Source of the DNA: Bacillota bacterium
Lineage (GTDB): Bacteria > Bacillota > Clostridia > Peptostreptococcales > Anaerovoracaceae
Assembly (NCBI GenBank): GCA_017523605.1
Contig: JAFWVZ010000103.1
Location: 1-7,387 of the forward strand
DNA: 7,387 nucleotides
Direction of reading: 5' to 3'
Positions 1 through 6,038 of the stretch are shown piece by piece. The first letter of the stretch is position 1. Each line of letters begins with the position of its first letter. Made by a program: the position numbers and the translations under genes. A model generated the notes under the pieces. It was given only the letters and a program-made list of their open reading frames with translations. It had not been told where the DNA came from and searched no databases.

Positions 1-399
1 AACGGTCCATTTTCCTTCCGGCAGCCAGTCGAACTCCATGTAGACGCTGCTTAGACCGTCCTTGCAGGAGAGAGTCACATGATTGCCGGTCAGTGCTTTT
101 GCGTAGGTCCCGTAGTATCCGTCCGTTAATATGCTCTCTTTAAACTCTCCGCCTATGAAGTCCCCTCCGGCGGTCTCGCTCCTGTCTTCAAAACCCTCCG
201 CGGACATGGCAACGGAGCTGTCCCATCTGTCCTCCTCGGGGACCCACAGGGCGAAACCGCGGTCCAGCTTGTCTTCGATCCTTGTGCTTCTGTCCATGTC
301 CCCGGGGGCGGCAAACGCAAAGCAAAAAGCCGCGAGCGCGGCCAGCATGGCTGCGGAAAGGATGATAGCTGTTCTCTTTATGATCGTCTTTGATATCAT
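1..399 (-). CDS. Exported protein of unknown function, N-terminal 133 residues (runs off the left edge)
   Basis: Read on the minus strand from an ATG at 399-397, the frame stays open for 133 codons to position 1, so the 3' end lies outside the window. The N-terminus is a typical Sec signal peptide: basic residues K4, K8 and R9, a hydrophobic core at about 10-29, and a likely cleavage after AFA at about residue 30. C26 does not sit in a lipobox, so a lipoprotein is unlikely. The rest is acidic and rich in aromatic residues and Gly. The end (about 91-133: LTDGYYGTY, then VYMEFDWLPEGKWTV) resembles a beta-sandwich or discoidin-like carbohydrate-binding module, but this is only an impression. The family is not recognised. 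The opposite-strand frame over the same bases is low-complexity and lacks a signal peptide, which supports the minus strand. The gene is divergent from feoAB. The ribosome site (AAGG about 11 bases upstream) is weak. Confidence 0.72.
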   Translation of the reverse strand, partial: MISKTIIKRTAIILSAAMLAALAAFCFAFAAPGDMDRSTRIEDKLDRGFALWVPEEDRWDSSVAMSAEGFEDRSETAGGDFIGGEFKESILTDGYYGTYAKALTGNHVTLSCKDGLSSVYMEFDWLPEGKWTV

Positions 400-441
400 T
401 TGAGTTTATTGCCTTAAAATATTGTTGTCCGATAATATATT

Positions 442-470
442 AAAATATACCATCCAACCTTAAAAATCAA
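442..470 (-). promoter_or_regulatory. Possible promoter of the leftward exported-protein gene
   Basis: On the minus strand, TTGATT (470-465) lies 17 bases before TATTTT (447-442), or 15 before TATATT (449-444), in a very AT-rich stretch about 40-50 bases upstream of the ATG at 399. The same bases form an AT palindrome (436-449, TATATT-AA-AATATA), which may be an operator or may simply reflect base composition. The assignment rests on consensus likeness only. Confidence 0.35.
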
Positions 471-514
471 CGCCGGGACATATTACCGGCAGCCTTTAGG
501 ACTGCATTTGGGAC

Positions 515-543
515 TTGAAGACGGCGCCGGGTTGCTATATTCT
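515..543 (+). promoter_or_regulatory. Likely sigma-A-type promoter of feoAB
   Basis: TTGAAG (515-520, four of six matches to the -35 consensus) and TATTCT (538-543, four of six to the -10) are separated by exactly 17 bases. This predicts a start of transcription near 550, about 30 bases before the feoAB start codon. The start would fall inside the dyad at 543-566, which is the layout expected for a repressed promoter. Confidence 0.45.
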
Positions 544-566
544 AACTATATTACGAATATTAGTTA
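543..566 (+). promoter_or_regulatory. Dyad-symmetric operator candidate at the feoAB promoter
   Basis: The 24-bp site has outer arms TAACT (543-547) and AGTTA (562-566) and inner arms ATATT (548-552) and AATAT (556-560), around a three-base centre ACG. One unpaired T (561) makes the dyad slightly asymmetric. It begins at the last base of the proposed -10 and covers the expected transcription start, so a bound protein would block initiation. Iron transport promoters in Bacillota are commonly controlled by Fur or by DtxR/MntR-type metalloregulators. The TTAG/TAAC-like arms look more DtxR-like than Fur-like, but the regulator cannot be named from this alone. Confidence 0.5.
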
Positions 567-580
567 CAGGCGGCATTTAA

Positions 581-2944
581 ATGAAACTTAACGAAGCGCG
601 TCCCGGCAGCAGGGCAAAGGTAATAAGCGTAGGCGGAACAGGAGCTCTAAGACAGCATTTCCTGGACATGGGAGTCATCCCCGGAGCGGAGCTCAGCGTT
701 GTAAAATACGCTCCTATGGGAGATCCCGTGGAGCTTCTGATACACGGTTATTCTCTTACCCTAAGGCTGGCGGACTGCGAAAAGATAGAGATAGAAGCGC
801 TTCCGGACAAGGATCCGGACGGAAATAAAGAAGATAATACATCCGAGGGCAGAAAGAGCGGCAAATCCTCCGCTTCCAGTCACCCCGGTCTGGGCGAAGG
901 CGGTAAGTTCCACCCCAAGGGCAGCGGAGATCCTCTCCCGGACGGCACTTTGCTTACCTTTGCTCTTGTGGGCAACCAGAACAGCGGAAAGACTACGCTT
1001 TTCAACAAGCTTACCGGATCCAACCAGCACGTAGGGAACTTCCCGGGAGTAACCGTGGACCGCAAGGACGGACGCATAATAGGCCACGAAAACACGCTTA
1101 TAACGGATCTTCCCGGCATTTATTCCATGTCCCCGTTCTCCAGCGAGGAACTTGTATCCAGGGATTTCGTCCTTAAGGAAAAGCCCAAGGCGATAATAAA
1201 CATCGTGGACGCCACCAACATAGAGCGAAACCTGTATCTTACAATGCAGCTGCTGGAGATGGGCATACCCGTGGTAGTGGCTCTGAACATGATGGACGAG
1301 CTTACCGCGAACGGCGGCAGCATAGACGTAAACGGCATGGAAGCGATGCTGGGCGTTCCGGTGGTTCCGATAGCGGCAGTAAAGAATCAGGGCGTAGCCG
1401 AGCTTGTGGACCATGCCATACACATAGCGCACTATCAGGAAAAACCGCTTAAGCAGGACTTCTGCGACGAGAGCGACCACGGCGGAGCTGTGCACAGATG
1501 CCTGCACGCCATAATACACCTTATTCGCGACCACGCGGAGGCAGCCGGCATCCCGGTGCGCTTTGCCGCAAGCAAGGTAATAGAAGGCGACGAGCTTATA
1601 ATCTCGCAGCTGGGTCTGGACGAAAACGAAAAAGAACTGATGGAACACATAGTCCTTCAGATGGAGAACGAGCGCGGACTGGACAGAAGCGCCGCCATCG
1701 CGGACATGCGTTTCGTGTACATAAAGAAAGTCTGCGAAGCGACCGTAAAGAAGCCCGGAGTAAGCAAAGAGCGTGTCCGCAGCGAAAGACTGGACCGCAT
1801 CCTTACCGGAAAGTACACCGCGATCCCCGCGTTCATAGTGATAATGGCCGTAGTATTCTGGATTACATTCAACCTGGTGGGTCCGTGGCTCCAGGATCTT
1901 CTGGCGTCGGGGATAGATCAGCTTACCGAAGCAGCGGACGCTGCGCTTACGTCTGCAGGAGTAAACGAGGTCATCCACGGTCTGCTGATCAAGGGCATAT
2001 TCGCCGGCGTGGGCAGTGTTTTAAGTTTCATTCCTATTATAGTGATCCTTTTCTTCTTCCTGTCCATACTGGAAGACAGCGGATACATAGCAAGAGTTGC
2101 GTTCGTAATGGACAAACTGCTCAGAAGGATAGGTCTTTCCGGACGCAGCATAGTGCCTATGCTCATAGGTTTCGGATGCACGGTTCCGGCTGTAATGTCA
2201 ACCAGGACCCTGCCCAGCGAGCGCGACCGCCGCATGACCATACTGCTTACACCGTTCATGAGCTGCACTGCAAAGCTTCCGGTGTATGCTTTCTTTGTGA
2301 ACGCTTTCTTCCCGGCAAGGGGAGGCTTCATAATGGTAGGCCTTTATGTGCTTGGAATAGTTATAGCCGTACTAGCAGCCTGCCTGTACAAGGGCACGCT
2401 GTTTAAGGGCGAGCCTGCGCCTTTCGTAATGGAGCTTCCGAATTACCGCATGCCCAGCCCGGGAAACGTTGTAAGGCTGCTTTGGGAAAAGGCCAAGGAC
2501 TTCCTGCGCAGAGCGTTTACGGTAATACTTATAGCTACCGTAGTCGTTTGGTTCCTTAAGAGCTTCGACTGGCACTTCGCTCTTGTAAGCGATTCCCAGG
2601 GGAGCATACTTGCATCCGTAGCGGGAGCCATAGCGCCGATCCTTAAGCCTCTGGGACTCGGAGACTGGCGCATAGCAACATCCCTGATCTGCGGATTCAT
2701 AGCCAAGGAGAGCGTCGTCTCTACCATGGGCGTGCTGTTCGGCGCGGGCATCAAGACCATCCTTACCAACCTTGCAGCCGCCTGCATGCTGGTCTTCTCG
2801 CTGCTCTACACACCCTGCGTAGCAGCCATGGCAGCCATACGCAGAGAGCTCGGCTCCAAGTGGATGATAGGCGTTATCATCTGGCAATGCTTCGTAGCAT
2901 GGGTCGCAGCATTCATAGTGCACTTGATAGGGACCCTGTTCTGA
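581..2944 (+). CDS. feoB: Ferrous iron transporter, FeoA-FeoB fusion
   Basis: This 787-residue inner-membrane protein imports Fe(II). Residues 1 to about 73 form a FeoA SH3-like domain (FLDMGVIPGAEL, APMGDPVELLIHG). A hydrophilic Ser/Gly/Asp/Lys-rich linker (about 74-122) joins it to the FeoB G domain. That domain has G1 GNQNSGKTT at 131-139, with N134 equivalent to the Asn used in potassium-stimulated GTPase activity in this family, then the switch-like GNFPGVTVDRKDG, G3 DLPG at 176-179 and G4 NMMD at 236-239. A helical region leads to the membrane part from about residue 415, with several hydrophobic segments. It carries the first Gate motif GFGCTVPA (530-537, C533) and the second Gate motif around AKE (708-710, GFIAKESVVSTMG). 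A C-terminal YTPCVAAMAAIRRELGS motif follows. The length fits FeoA plus a complete FeoB, with no sign of truncation. The start is preceded by AGGCGG (568-573). No FeoC is visible. Separate feoA and feoB genes are the more familiar arrangement, but fusions are known. Confidence 0.97.
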   Translation: MKLNEARPGSRAKVISVGGTGALRQHFLDMGVIPGAELSVVKYAPMGDPVELLIHGYSLTLRLADCEKIEIEALPDKDPDGNKEDNTSEGRKSGKSSASSHPGLGEGGKFHPKGSGDPLPDGTLLTFALVGNQNSGKTTLFNKLTGSNQHVGNFPGVTVDRKDGRIIGHENTLITDLPGIYSMSPFSSEELVSRDFVLKEKPKAIINIVDATNIERNLYLTMQLLEMGIPVVVALNMMDELTANGGSIDVNGMEAMLGVPVVPIAAVKNQGVAELVDHAIHIAHYQEKPLKQDFCDESDHGGAVHRCLHAIIHLIRDHAEAAGIPVRFAASKVIEGDELIISQLGLDENEKELMEHIVLQMENERGLDRSAAIADMRFVYIKKVCEATVKKPGVSKERVRSERLDRILTGKYTAIPAFIVIMAVVFWITFNLVGPWLQDLLASGIDQLTEAADAALTSAGVNEVIHGLLIKGIFAGVGSVLSFIPIIVILFFFLSILEDSGYIARVAFVMDKLLRRIGLSGRSIVPMLIGFGCTVPAVMSTRTLPSERDRRMTILLTPFMSCTAKLPVYAFFVNAFFPARGGFIMVGLYVLGIVIAVLAACLYKGTLFKGEPAPFVMELPNYRMPSPGNVVRLLWEKAKDFLRRAFTVILIATVVVWFLKSFDWHFALVSDSQGSILASVAGAIAPILKPLGLGDWRIATSLICGFIAKESVVSTMGVLFGAGIKTILTNLAAACMLVFSLLYTPCVAAMAAIRRELGSKWMIGVIIWQCFVAWVAAFIVHLIGTLF

Positions 2945-3051
2945 CAGCGATCAATGTAGTTAGTTTTGCTGCCGTTTCAGGCTTCGGTTCATGGGATCCC
3001 GTGGTCCCGCAGATGGTATCCCGATGCCGGATGTGAGCTGAAGTCTTTACG

Positions 3052-3073
3052 TAAGGCGGGACGGTCCGCCTTA
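3052..3073. repeat. Perfect 8-bp hairpin, six-base loop
   Basis: TAAGGCGG (3052-3059) is complementary to CCGCCTTA (3066-3073), with loop GACGGT. It is the tightest stem in the feoAB downstream gap. No T-run follows, so it is not a canonical rho-independent terminator. It might protect the 3' end of the feoAB transcript or be part of a larger RNA fold. Confidence 0.55.
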
Positions 3074-3190
3074 GCGCAAGCGGCAAAGATCGATGTCGAT
3101 CTGCAGCCATCCTTGCGCGTGCGGAAAGGCTGCAGCAAATATCCGACTGCAGCGGGGCCATCGAGGACCTGAACACGGGATAACATGAAT

Positions 3191-3272
3191 AAAGCCTGAA
3201 TAACGGCATGTAAAAAATTATATTAACTGATAGACAGAGTGATCAATAGACAGAAAGCCTGACAACGACATG
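3191..3272 (+). repeat. Imperfect 20-bp direct repeat ending at the start codon of the small Cys-rich gene
   Basis: Both copies start with AAAGCCTGA. They then read ATAACGGCATG (3191-3210) and CAACGACATG (3254-3272), a match except for one indel and two substitutions or so. The second copy contains the start codon of the Cys-rich protein, while in the first the equivalent ATG is followed at once by TAA. Between them lies a second, exact repeat, ATAGACAGA (3230-3238 and 3246-3254, period 16). Confidence 0.6.
3196..3224 (+). promoter_or_regulatory. Possible promoter ahead of the Cys-rich protein and two-component genes
   Basis: TATATT (3219-3224, five of six matches to the -10 consensus) lies 17 bases after CTGAAT (3196-3201, three of six to the -35) in the only AT-rich stretch of the gap. 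It would start transcripts near 3231 and serve 3270-5128. The -35 is weak, so an activator or read-through from feoAB remains possible. Confidence 0.3.
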
Positions 3273-3452
3273 AACATCTGGGACATTGTAATAACATTCG
3301 CCATAGCCGCCGTCCTGTTCCTTGCGATCAGAGCGGTAGGAAAACGTAAGAAGAGCGGAAACGGATGCGGCTGCGGCTGCGCGGAATGCAGCTCTTCCTG
3401 CCCTATGTCTTCCGCCGCTAAGTCCGCGGACGACAAGGATAAAGAGGACTGA
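3270..3452 (+). CDS. FeoB-associated Cys-rich membrane protein
   Basis: The 60-residue product has one N-terminal membrane helix (about 4-21), a basic stop-transfer patch (R21 to K28), a Cys cluster (C33, C35, C37, C40, C44, in the pattern CGCGCxxCxxxC) and an acidic Lys/Asp-rich tail. Size, topology and Cys spacing match the FeoB-associated Cys-rich membrane family that accompanies feoB in many Bacillota. Its role is not settled. A cytoplasmic metal-binding or chaperone function next to FeoB is the usual guess. The gene lies 325 bp after feoAB and its TGA ends one base before the regulator ATG, so it is probably translated from the same message as the two-component system. Its own ribosome site is poor. 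The clear AAAGAGG inside its 3' end serves the regulator. Confidence 0.85.
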   Translation: MNIWDIVITFAIAAVLFLAIRAVGKRKKSGNGCGCGCAECSSSCPMSSAAKSADDKDKED

Positions 3453-3453
3453 G

Positions 3454-4119
3454 ATGCAGACCGTTCTAATAGTTGAAGACGACAGAGCCATAACTCTTTC
3501 TCTGGAGGAGTTCCTCTCCGGGGAAGGCTTTGGTATGCAGACTGCGCCGGGCGAAAAGAAAGCTCTGCAGCTGCTGGCTTCCGGCAGACCGGATATCCTT
3601 CTTGTGGATCTGGGGCTTGCGGACGGGAGCGGTTTTTCCGTGTGCAGAGCCGCTAAGGCGCTCAAGCTTCCGGTCATATTCCTTACTGCAAAAAGCGACG
3701 AAGACAGCGTAGTAAAAGGTCTGGACATGGGCGACGATTACATATCCAAGCCTTTCAGACCAAGAGAGCTTCTGTCCCGCATAAAGAACGTCCTTCGCCA
3801 TTACGAGGGCGGTTCGTCCGTCGTTTCCATAGGCGGAGGGATAACCGCGGATACAGAAAAAGGTGTTGTATCCAGGAACGGGGAACCTATATCGCTGTCC
3901 GCGCTGGAGTACCGTCTTCTTCTGGTTTTCATAGACAACCGCGGCCGGCTGCTTACACGCAATAAACTCCTGGAGGACATCTGGGACATCGCCGGAGATT
4001 TCGTTAACGACAACACTCTTACCGTATACATAAAGCGTCTGCGCGAAAAGATAGAGGAAGATCCGCAGGATCCCAAGATAATAAAGACCGTGCGCGGCAT
4101 AGGTTACAGGATGGACTAG
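3454..4119 (+). CDS. OmpR/PhoB-family response regulator
   Basis: This 221-residue cytoplasmic regulator has a receiver domain at about 2-116 with the full set of signature residues: acidic E8, D9 and D10, phospho-acceptor D52, switch T78 and K99 followed by cis-Pro100 (SKPF). A winged-helix DNA-binding domain occupies about 125-221 (LSALEYRLLLVF, LLTRNKLLEDIW, NTLTVYIKRLREKI, IIKTVRGIGYRMD), typical of OmpR/PhoB proteins that bind tandem direct repeats as dimers. The start follows AAAGAGG (3441-3447) at good spacing. The cognate kinase begins one base after the stop. Likely targets are its own operon and the ABC transporter downstream, where an 11-bp-period direct repeat is present (5245-5263). 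The inducing signal is unknown. Confidence 0.95.
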   Translation: MQTVLIVEDDRAITLSLEEFLSGEGFGMQTAPGEKKALQLLASGRPDILLVDLGLADGSGFSVCRAAKALKLPVIFLTAKSDEDSVVKGLDMGDDYISKPFRPRELLSRIKNVLRHYEGGSSVVSIGGGITADTEKGVVSRNGEPISLSALEYRLLLVFIDNRGRLLTRNKLLEDIWDIAGDFVNDNTLTVYIKRLREKIEEDPQDPKIIKTVRGIGYRMD

Positions 4120-4120
4120 C

Positions 4121-5128
4121 ATGCATATGCTCAGAAACCGCGAGGTGCGCGTACAGCTTACATTATGCATCGTTCTGACCGTAGTCTTTGCGATCGCGGC
4201 GTTCTTTGCCGCGGGATGGGCTGCGGTCGTTTTAGTACTGGTGCTTGGAGCCGTCCTTACCGGTGCGGACCTGGCGTTCCTCAGGAAAAGGTACGCAAGG
4301 CTTACGGAGATGTCGCGCAGCATAGACCGTGTCCTGCACGGCAAAGAGAGCATTTTCGAGGGCTCCGGCGACGAAGGTGAGCTTGCCATCCTTCAGAGCG
4401 AGATCCAGAAGATGACAGTTAAGCTCCGCGAGCAGTCGGACATGCTTCTTTCTGAAAAAGTGCGCCTTACAGACGCCATAGCGGATATGTTCCATCAGAT
4501 GCGTACGCCGCTTACGTCCATGAACATACAGCTTTCTTTGCTGGAGGCGGAGGATCTGGACTACGAAAAAAGGGTGGAGCTTACCAGAGCCCTTAAGAAG
4601 CAGATCGACAGGCTCCAGTGGCTTACGGAGACTCTCCTTAAGATGTCCAAACTGGATGCCGGCACGGTGGAGTTCCAGTCCGTTCCGGTAAAAGTAAGGA
4701 CGCTTGTAAACAAGGCGGCCGGACCCTTCCTTATTCCTATGGAACTTAAGGGGATGCAGCTGATCGTAAACGTTAAGGACGAGCAGTTTACCGGTGATCT
4801 TTCCTGGAGCGCGGAGGCGCTGGGAAATCTTATTAAGAACTGCATGGAGCACACACCGGAGGGCGGAACGATAACTATAGACGCGGAGGAGACAGCGATC
4901 TTTACGCGGATCACCGTGGAAGACAGCGGCGCAGGCTTTGATCCCTCGGACATTCCGCATCTTTTCGAGCGCTTCTACCGCGGCAGCAACGCCTCTTCGG
5001 AGAGCATAGGCATCGGTCTTGCCCTTTGCCGCGCAATTATAGTCCGGCAGAACGGCACGATCACGGCGGAGAACGCTCCGTCCGGCGGCGCAAGATTCGT
5101 CATCAAGTTCTATAAGAGCGTAGTTTAG
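4121..5128 (+). CDS. Short two-helix sensor histidine kinase
   Basis: The 335-residue membrane kinase has two adjacent hydrophobic segments (about 11-31 and 34-52) joined by almost no external loop, so there is no extracytoplasmic sensor domain. This resembles intramembrane-sensing kinases that take their signal from a partner membrane protein. A linker (about 53-110) leads to the dimerisation and phosphoacceptor domain with H125 in FHQMRTPL, then the ATPase domain with N-box N240 (NLIKNCMEH), G1 box DSGAGF (268-273), F-box LFERFYRG and G2 box GIGLAL (297-302). All catalytic motifs are intact. It should phosphorylate D52 of the regulator encoded just upstream. ATG 4127 (second Met) is an alternative start. 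The one-base gap after the regulator suggests translational coupling. Confidence 0.94.
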   Translation: MHMLRNREVRVQLTLCIVLTVVFAIAAFFAAGWAAVVLVLVLGAVLTGADLAFLRKRYARLTEMSRSIDRVLHGKESIFEGSGDEGELAILQSEIQKMTVKLREQSDMLLSEKVRLTDAIADMFHQMRTPLTSMNIQLSLLEAEDLDYEKRVELTRALKKQIDRLQWLTETLLKMSKLDAGTVEFQSVPVKVRTLVNKAAGPFLIPMELKGMQLIVNVKDEQFTGDLSWSAEALGNLIKNCMEHTPEGGTITIDAEETAIFTRITVEDSGAGFDPSDIPHLFERFYRGSNASSESIGIGLALCRAIIVRQNGTITAENAPSGGARFVIKFYKSVV

Positions 5129-5167
5129 ATCTGTTTCCGGTATCAGAACGGATCAGGCGGCAGATCT
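5127..5167. repeat. Inverted repeat overlapping the kinase stop codon
   Basis: AGATCTG (5127-5133) is complementary to CAGATCT (5161-5167), with a shorter inner pairing CCG/CGG. A second small stem, TCTGT/ACAGA (5165-5169 with 5174-5178), follows and overlaps it. Neither has a T-run. They may act with the terminator 30 bases downstream, or process or stabilise the message end. Confidence 0.4.
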
Positions 5168-5198
5168 GTTAGTACAGACTGTTTACAGAGCATCGTTG

Positions 5199-5238
5199 AG
5201 CGCTTTCGGGATGATCCCGGCAGCGTTTTTTTATTTTT
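5199..5238 (+). terminator. Rho-independent terminator after the kinase gene
   Basis: CGCT (5201-5204) pairs with AGCG (5222-5225) and CGGG (5207-5210) with CCCG (5216-5219), across a symmetric two-base internal mismatch and a five-base loop. Seven T residues follow at once (5226-5232), then ATTTTT. It ends the 3270-5128 transcript and separates it from the ABC transporter genes, which therefore need their own promoter or read-through. Confidence 0.82.
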
Positions 5239-5244
5239 CCGAGC

Positions 5245-5263
5245 CTGTCACTTTGCTGTCACT
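5245..5263 (+). promoter_or_regulatory. Tandem 8-bp direct repeat, candidate response-regulator binding site
   Basis: CTGTCACT occurs at 5245-5252 and exactly again at 5256-5263, so the copies are 11 bp apart, one helical turn. OmpR/PhoB-type regulators bind such tandem half-sites head to tail. The repeat lies just after the terminator and about 90 bp before the ABC ATPase start, where an activator of the transporter genes would be expected. A weak -10 (TAAACT, 5273-5278) lies nine bases downstream, with no good -35, which suits an activator-dependent promoter. The related half-site GACAG (CTGTC on the other strand) recurs at 3233-3237 and 3249-3253 ahead of the regulator operon. Confidence 0.5.
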
Positions 5264-5310
5264 CCGGACATTTAAACTGAAATTGCAAAAGGGAATTCAT
5301 GATATTCGGT

Positions 5311-5330
5311 CTGCGGCTGTATTCCCGCAG
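5311..5330 (+). repeat. Small leader hairpin before the ABC ATPase ribosome site
   Basis: CTGCGG (5311-5316) is complementary to CCGCAG (5325-5330), with an eight-base loop, 10 bases before the AAGG (5341-5344) that serves the ATG at 5352. It could modulate translation or be chance. Confidence 0.3.
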
Positions 5331-5351
5331 GAAAGGTAAAAAGGCAAGAAC

Positions 5352-6035
5352 ATGGAGATACTCAGGATAGAAGGCCTGTCCAAGGTCTACGGCGAAGGAA
5401 GCACCCAGGTAAAGGCGCTGGACAACGTGTCGTTCTCGGTGGAGAAGGGCGAGTTCCTGGCGATCATAGGGCCGTCCGGCTCGGGAAAATCAACGCTTCT
5501 TCACATTATAGGCGGTGTGGACAAGCCAAGCAGCGGCAAGGTGTTCATGGACGGTCAGGACGTTTACGCCCAGGACGAGGAAGCACTTGCGGTGTTCCGC
5601 CGCAGGCAGGTAGGCCTCATCTACCAGTTCTACAACCTTATCCCTGTGCTCAACGTGGTGGAGAACATGAGTCTTCCGGTACTTATGGACGGCCGCGAAG
5701 TAGATCAGGACAGGCTGGAGGAACTGCTTGAAACTCTGGGCCTTTCCGACCGCAGGAACAATCTTCCCAACCAGCTCTCCGGCGGACAGCAGCAGAGGGT
5801 GTCCATTGGACGAGCTCTTATGAACGCTCCGGCGGTGGTGCTTGCGGACGAGCCCACCGGAAACCTTGACTCCAGAAACAGCCAGGAGATAGTGGAACTG
5901 CTTAAGCTTTCCAACAAGAAGTACGGCCAGACGCTCATCATAATAACCCACGACGAAAACATAGCGCTGCAGGCGGACCGCATAATAGCGATAGAAGACG
6001 GCCGCATCGTAAGGGACGAGAGGATCAGGGCCTAG
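5352..6035 (+). CDS. ABC transporter ATP-binding protein, MacB/LolD-type
   Basis: This complete 227-residue cytoplasmic ATPase has an A-loop Tyr (Y13 in SKVYG), Walker A GPSGSGKST (40-48, K46), Q-loop Q92 (YQFYNLIP), signature LSGGQQQR (142-149), Walker B VVLADEP with catalytic E167, D-loop NLDS and switch H200. The spacing and the QFYNLIPVLNVVENMSLP stretch match the MacB/LolD/BceA group, which powers FtsX-like permeases in peptide or antibiotic efflux, lipoprotein handling or cell-wall signalling rather than nutrient import. The ribosome site is AAGG (5341-5344). The stop is three bases before the permease ATG and in the same phase, so the two are surely cotranscribed. The substrate is not evident. 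The nearby kinase and regulator pair suggests induction by an envelope or metal stress. Confidence 0.95.
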   Translation: MEILRIEGLSKVYGEGSTQVKALDNVSFSVEKGEFLAIIGPSGSGKSTLLHIIGGVDKPSSGKVFMDGQDVYAQDEEALAVFRRRQVGLIYQFYNLIPVLNVVENMSLPVLMDGREVDQDRLEELLETLGLSDRRNNLPNQLSGGQQQRVSIGRALMNAPAVVLADEPTGNLDSRNSQEIVELLKLSNKKYGQTLIIITHDENIALQADRIIAIEDGRIVRDERIRA

Positions 6036-6038
6036 CAG

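Larger units (their letters stand above)
2945..3269. other. 325-bp intergenic stretch with multiple inverted repeats; no convincing gene
   Basis: This gap lies between feoAB and the Cys-rich small gene. Short open frames on both strands (for example 2966-3172 plus and 2989-3186 minus) have no recognisable domain, no good ribosome site and no consistent codon bias, so they are not called. No U-tailed terminator follows feoAB. Inverted repeats visible by eye are GGGAT/ATCCC (2993-2997 with 3018-3022), TAAGGCGG/CCGCCTTA (3052-3059 with 3066-3073), AGATCGA/TCGATCT (3087-3093 with 3096-3102), CTGCAGCC/GGCTGCAG (3101-3108 with 3128-3135) and GCTGCAG/CTGCAGC (3129-3135 with 3147-3153). The last two share a strand and exclude each other. 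This could be a structured leader or untranslated RNA, or relic DNA. Confidence 0.5.

Noticed and set aside
131..403. 90-codon plus-strand frame over the exported-protein gene
   Set aside because: Ser/Pro/Met-rich low-complexity translation. The minus-strand frame has a clear signal peptide and stays open to the edge.
971..997. GNQNSGKTT in place of the textbook GNPNSGKTT in the FeoB G1 motif
   Set aside because: The Pro to Gln change leaves the phosphate-binding Gly-Lys-Thr and the potassium-linked Asn intact. To my recollection it is common in clostridial FeoB, so it is not treated as a defect.
761..1978. 405-codon open frame on the minus strand beneath feoAB
   Set aside because: It is in codon phase with feoAB and open for the same codon-usage reason. 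The translation is Tyr/Val/His-rich without a recognisable fold.
2985..3010. GGTTC sequence suggesting a tRNA T-arm
   Set aside because: The T-loop does not fit TTCRANN and no acceptor, D or anticodon stems can be drawn around it.
2966..3186. Short frames on both strands in the feoAB downstream gap (about 65-68 codons)
   Set aside because: No ribosome site, no recognisable domain and overlapping opposite frames. The bases are better explained by inverted repeats.
3466..4389. 307-codon minus-strand frame under the regulator and kinase genes
   Set aside because: It is a shadow of the regulator in the same codon phase, and the forward frame has all receiver and winged-helix residues.
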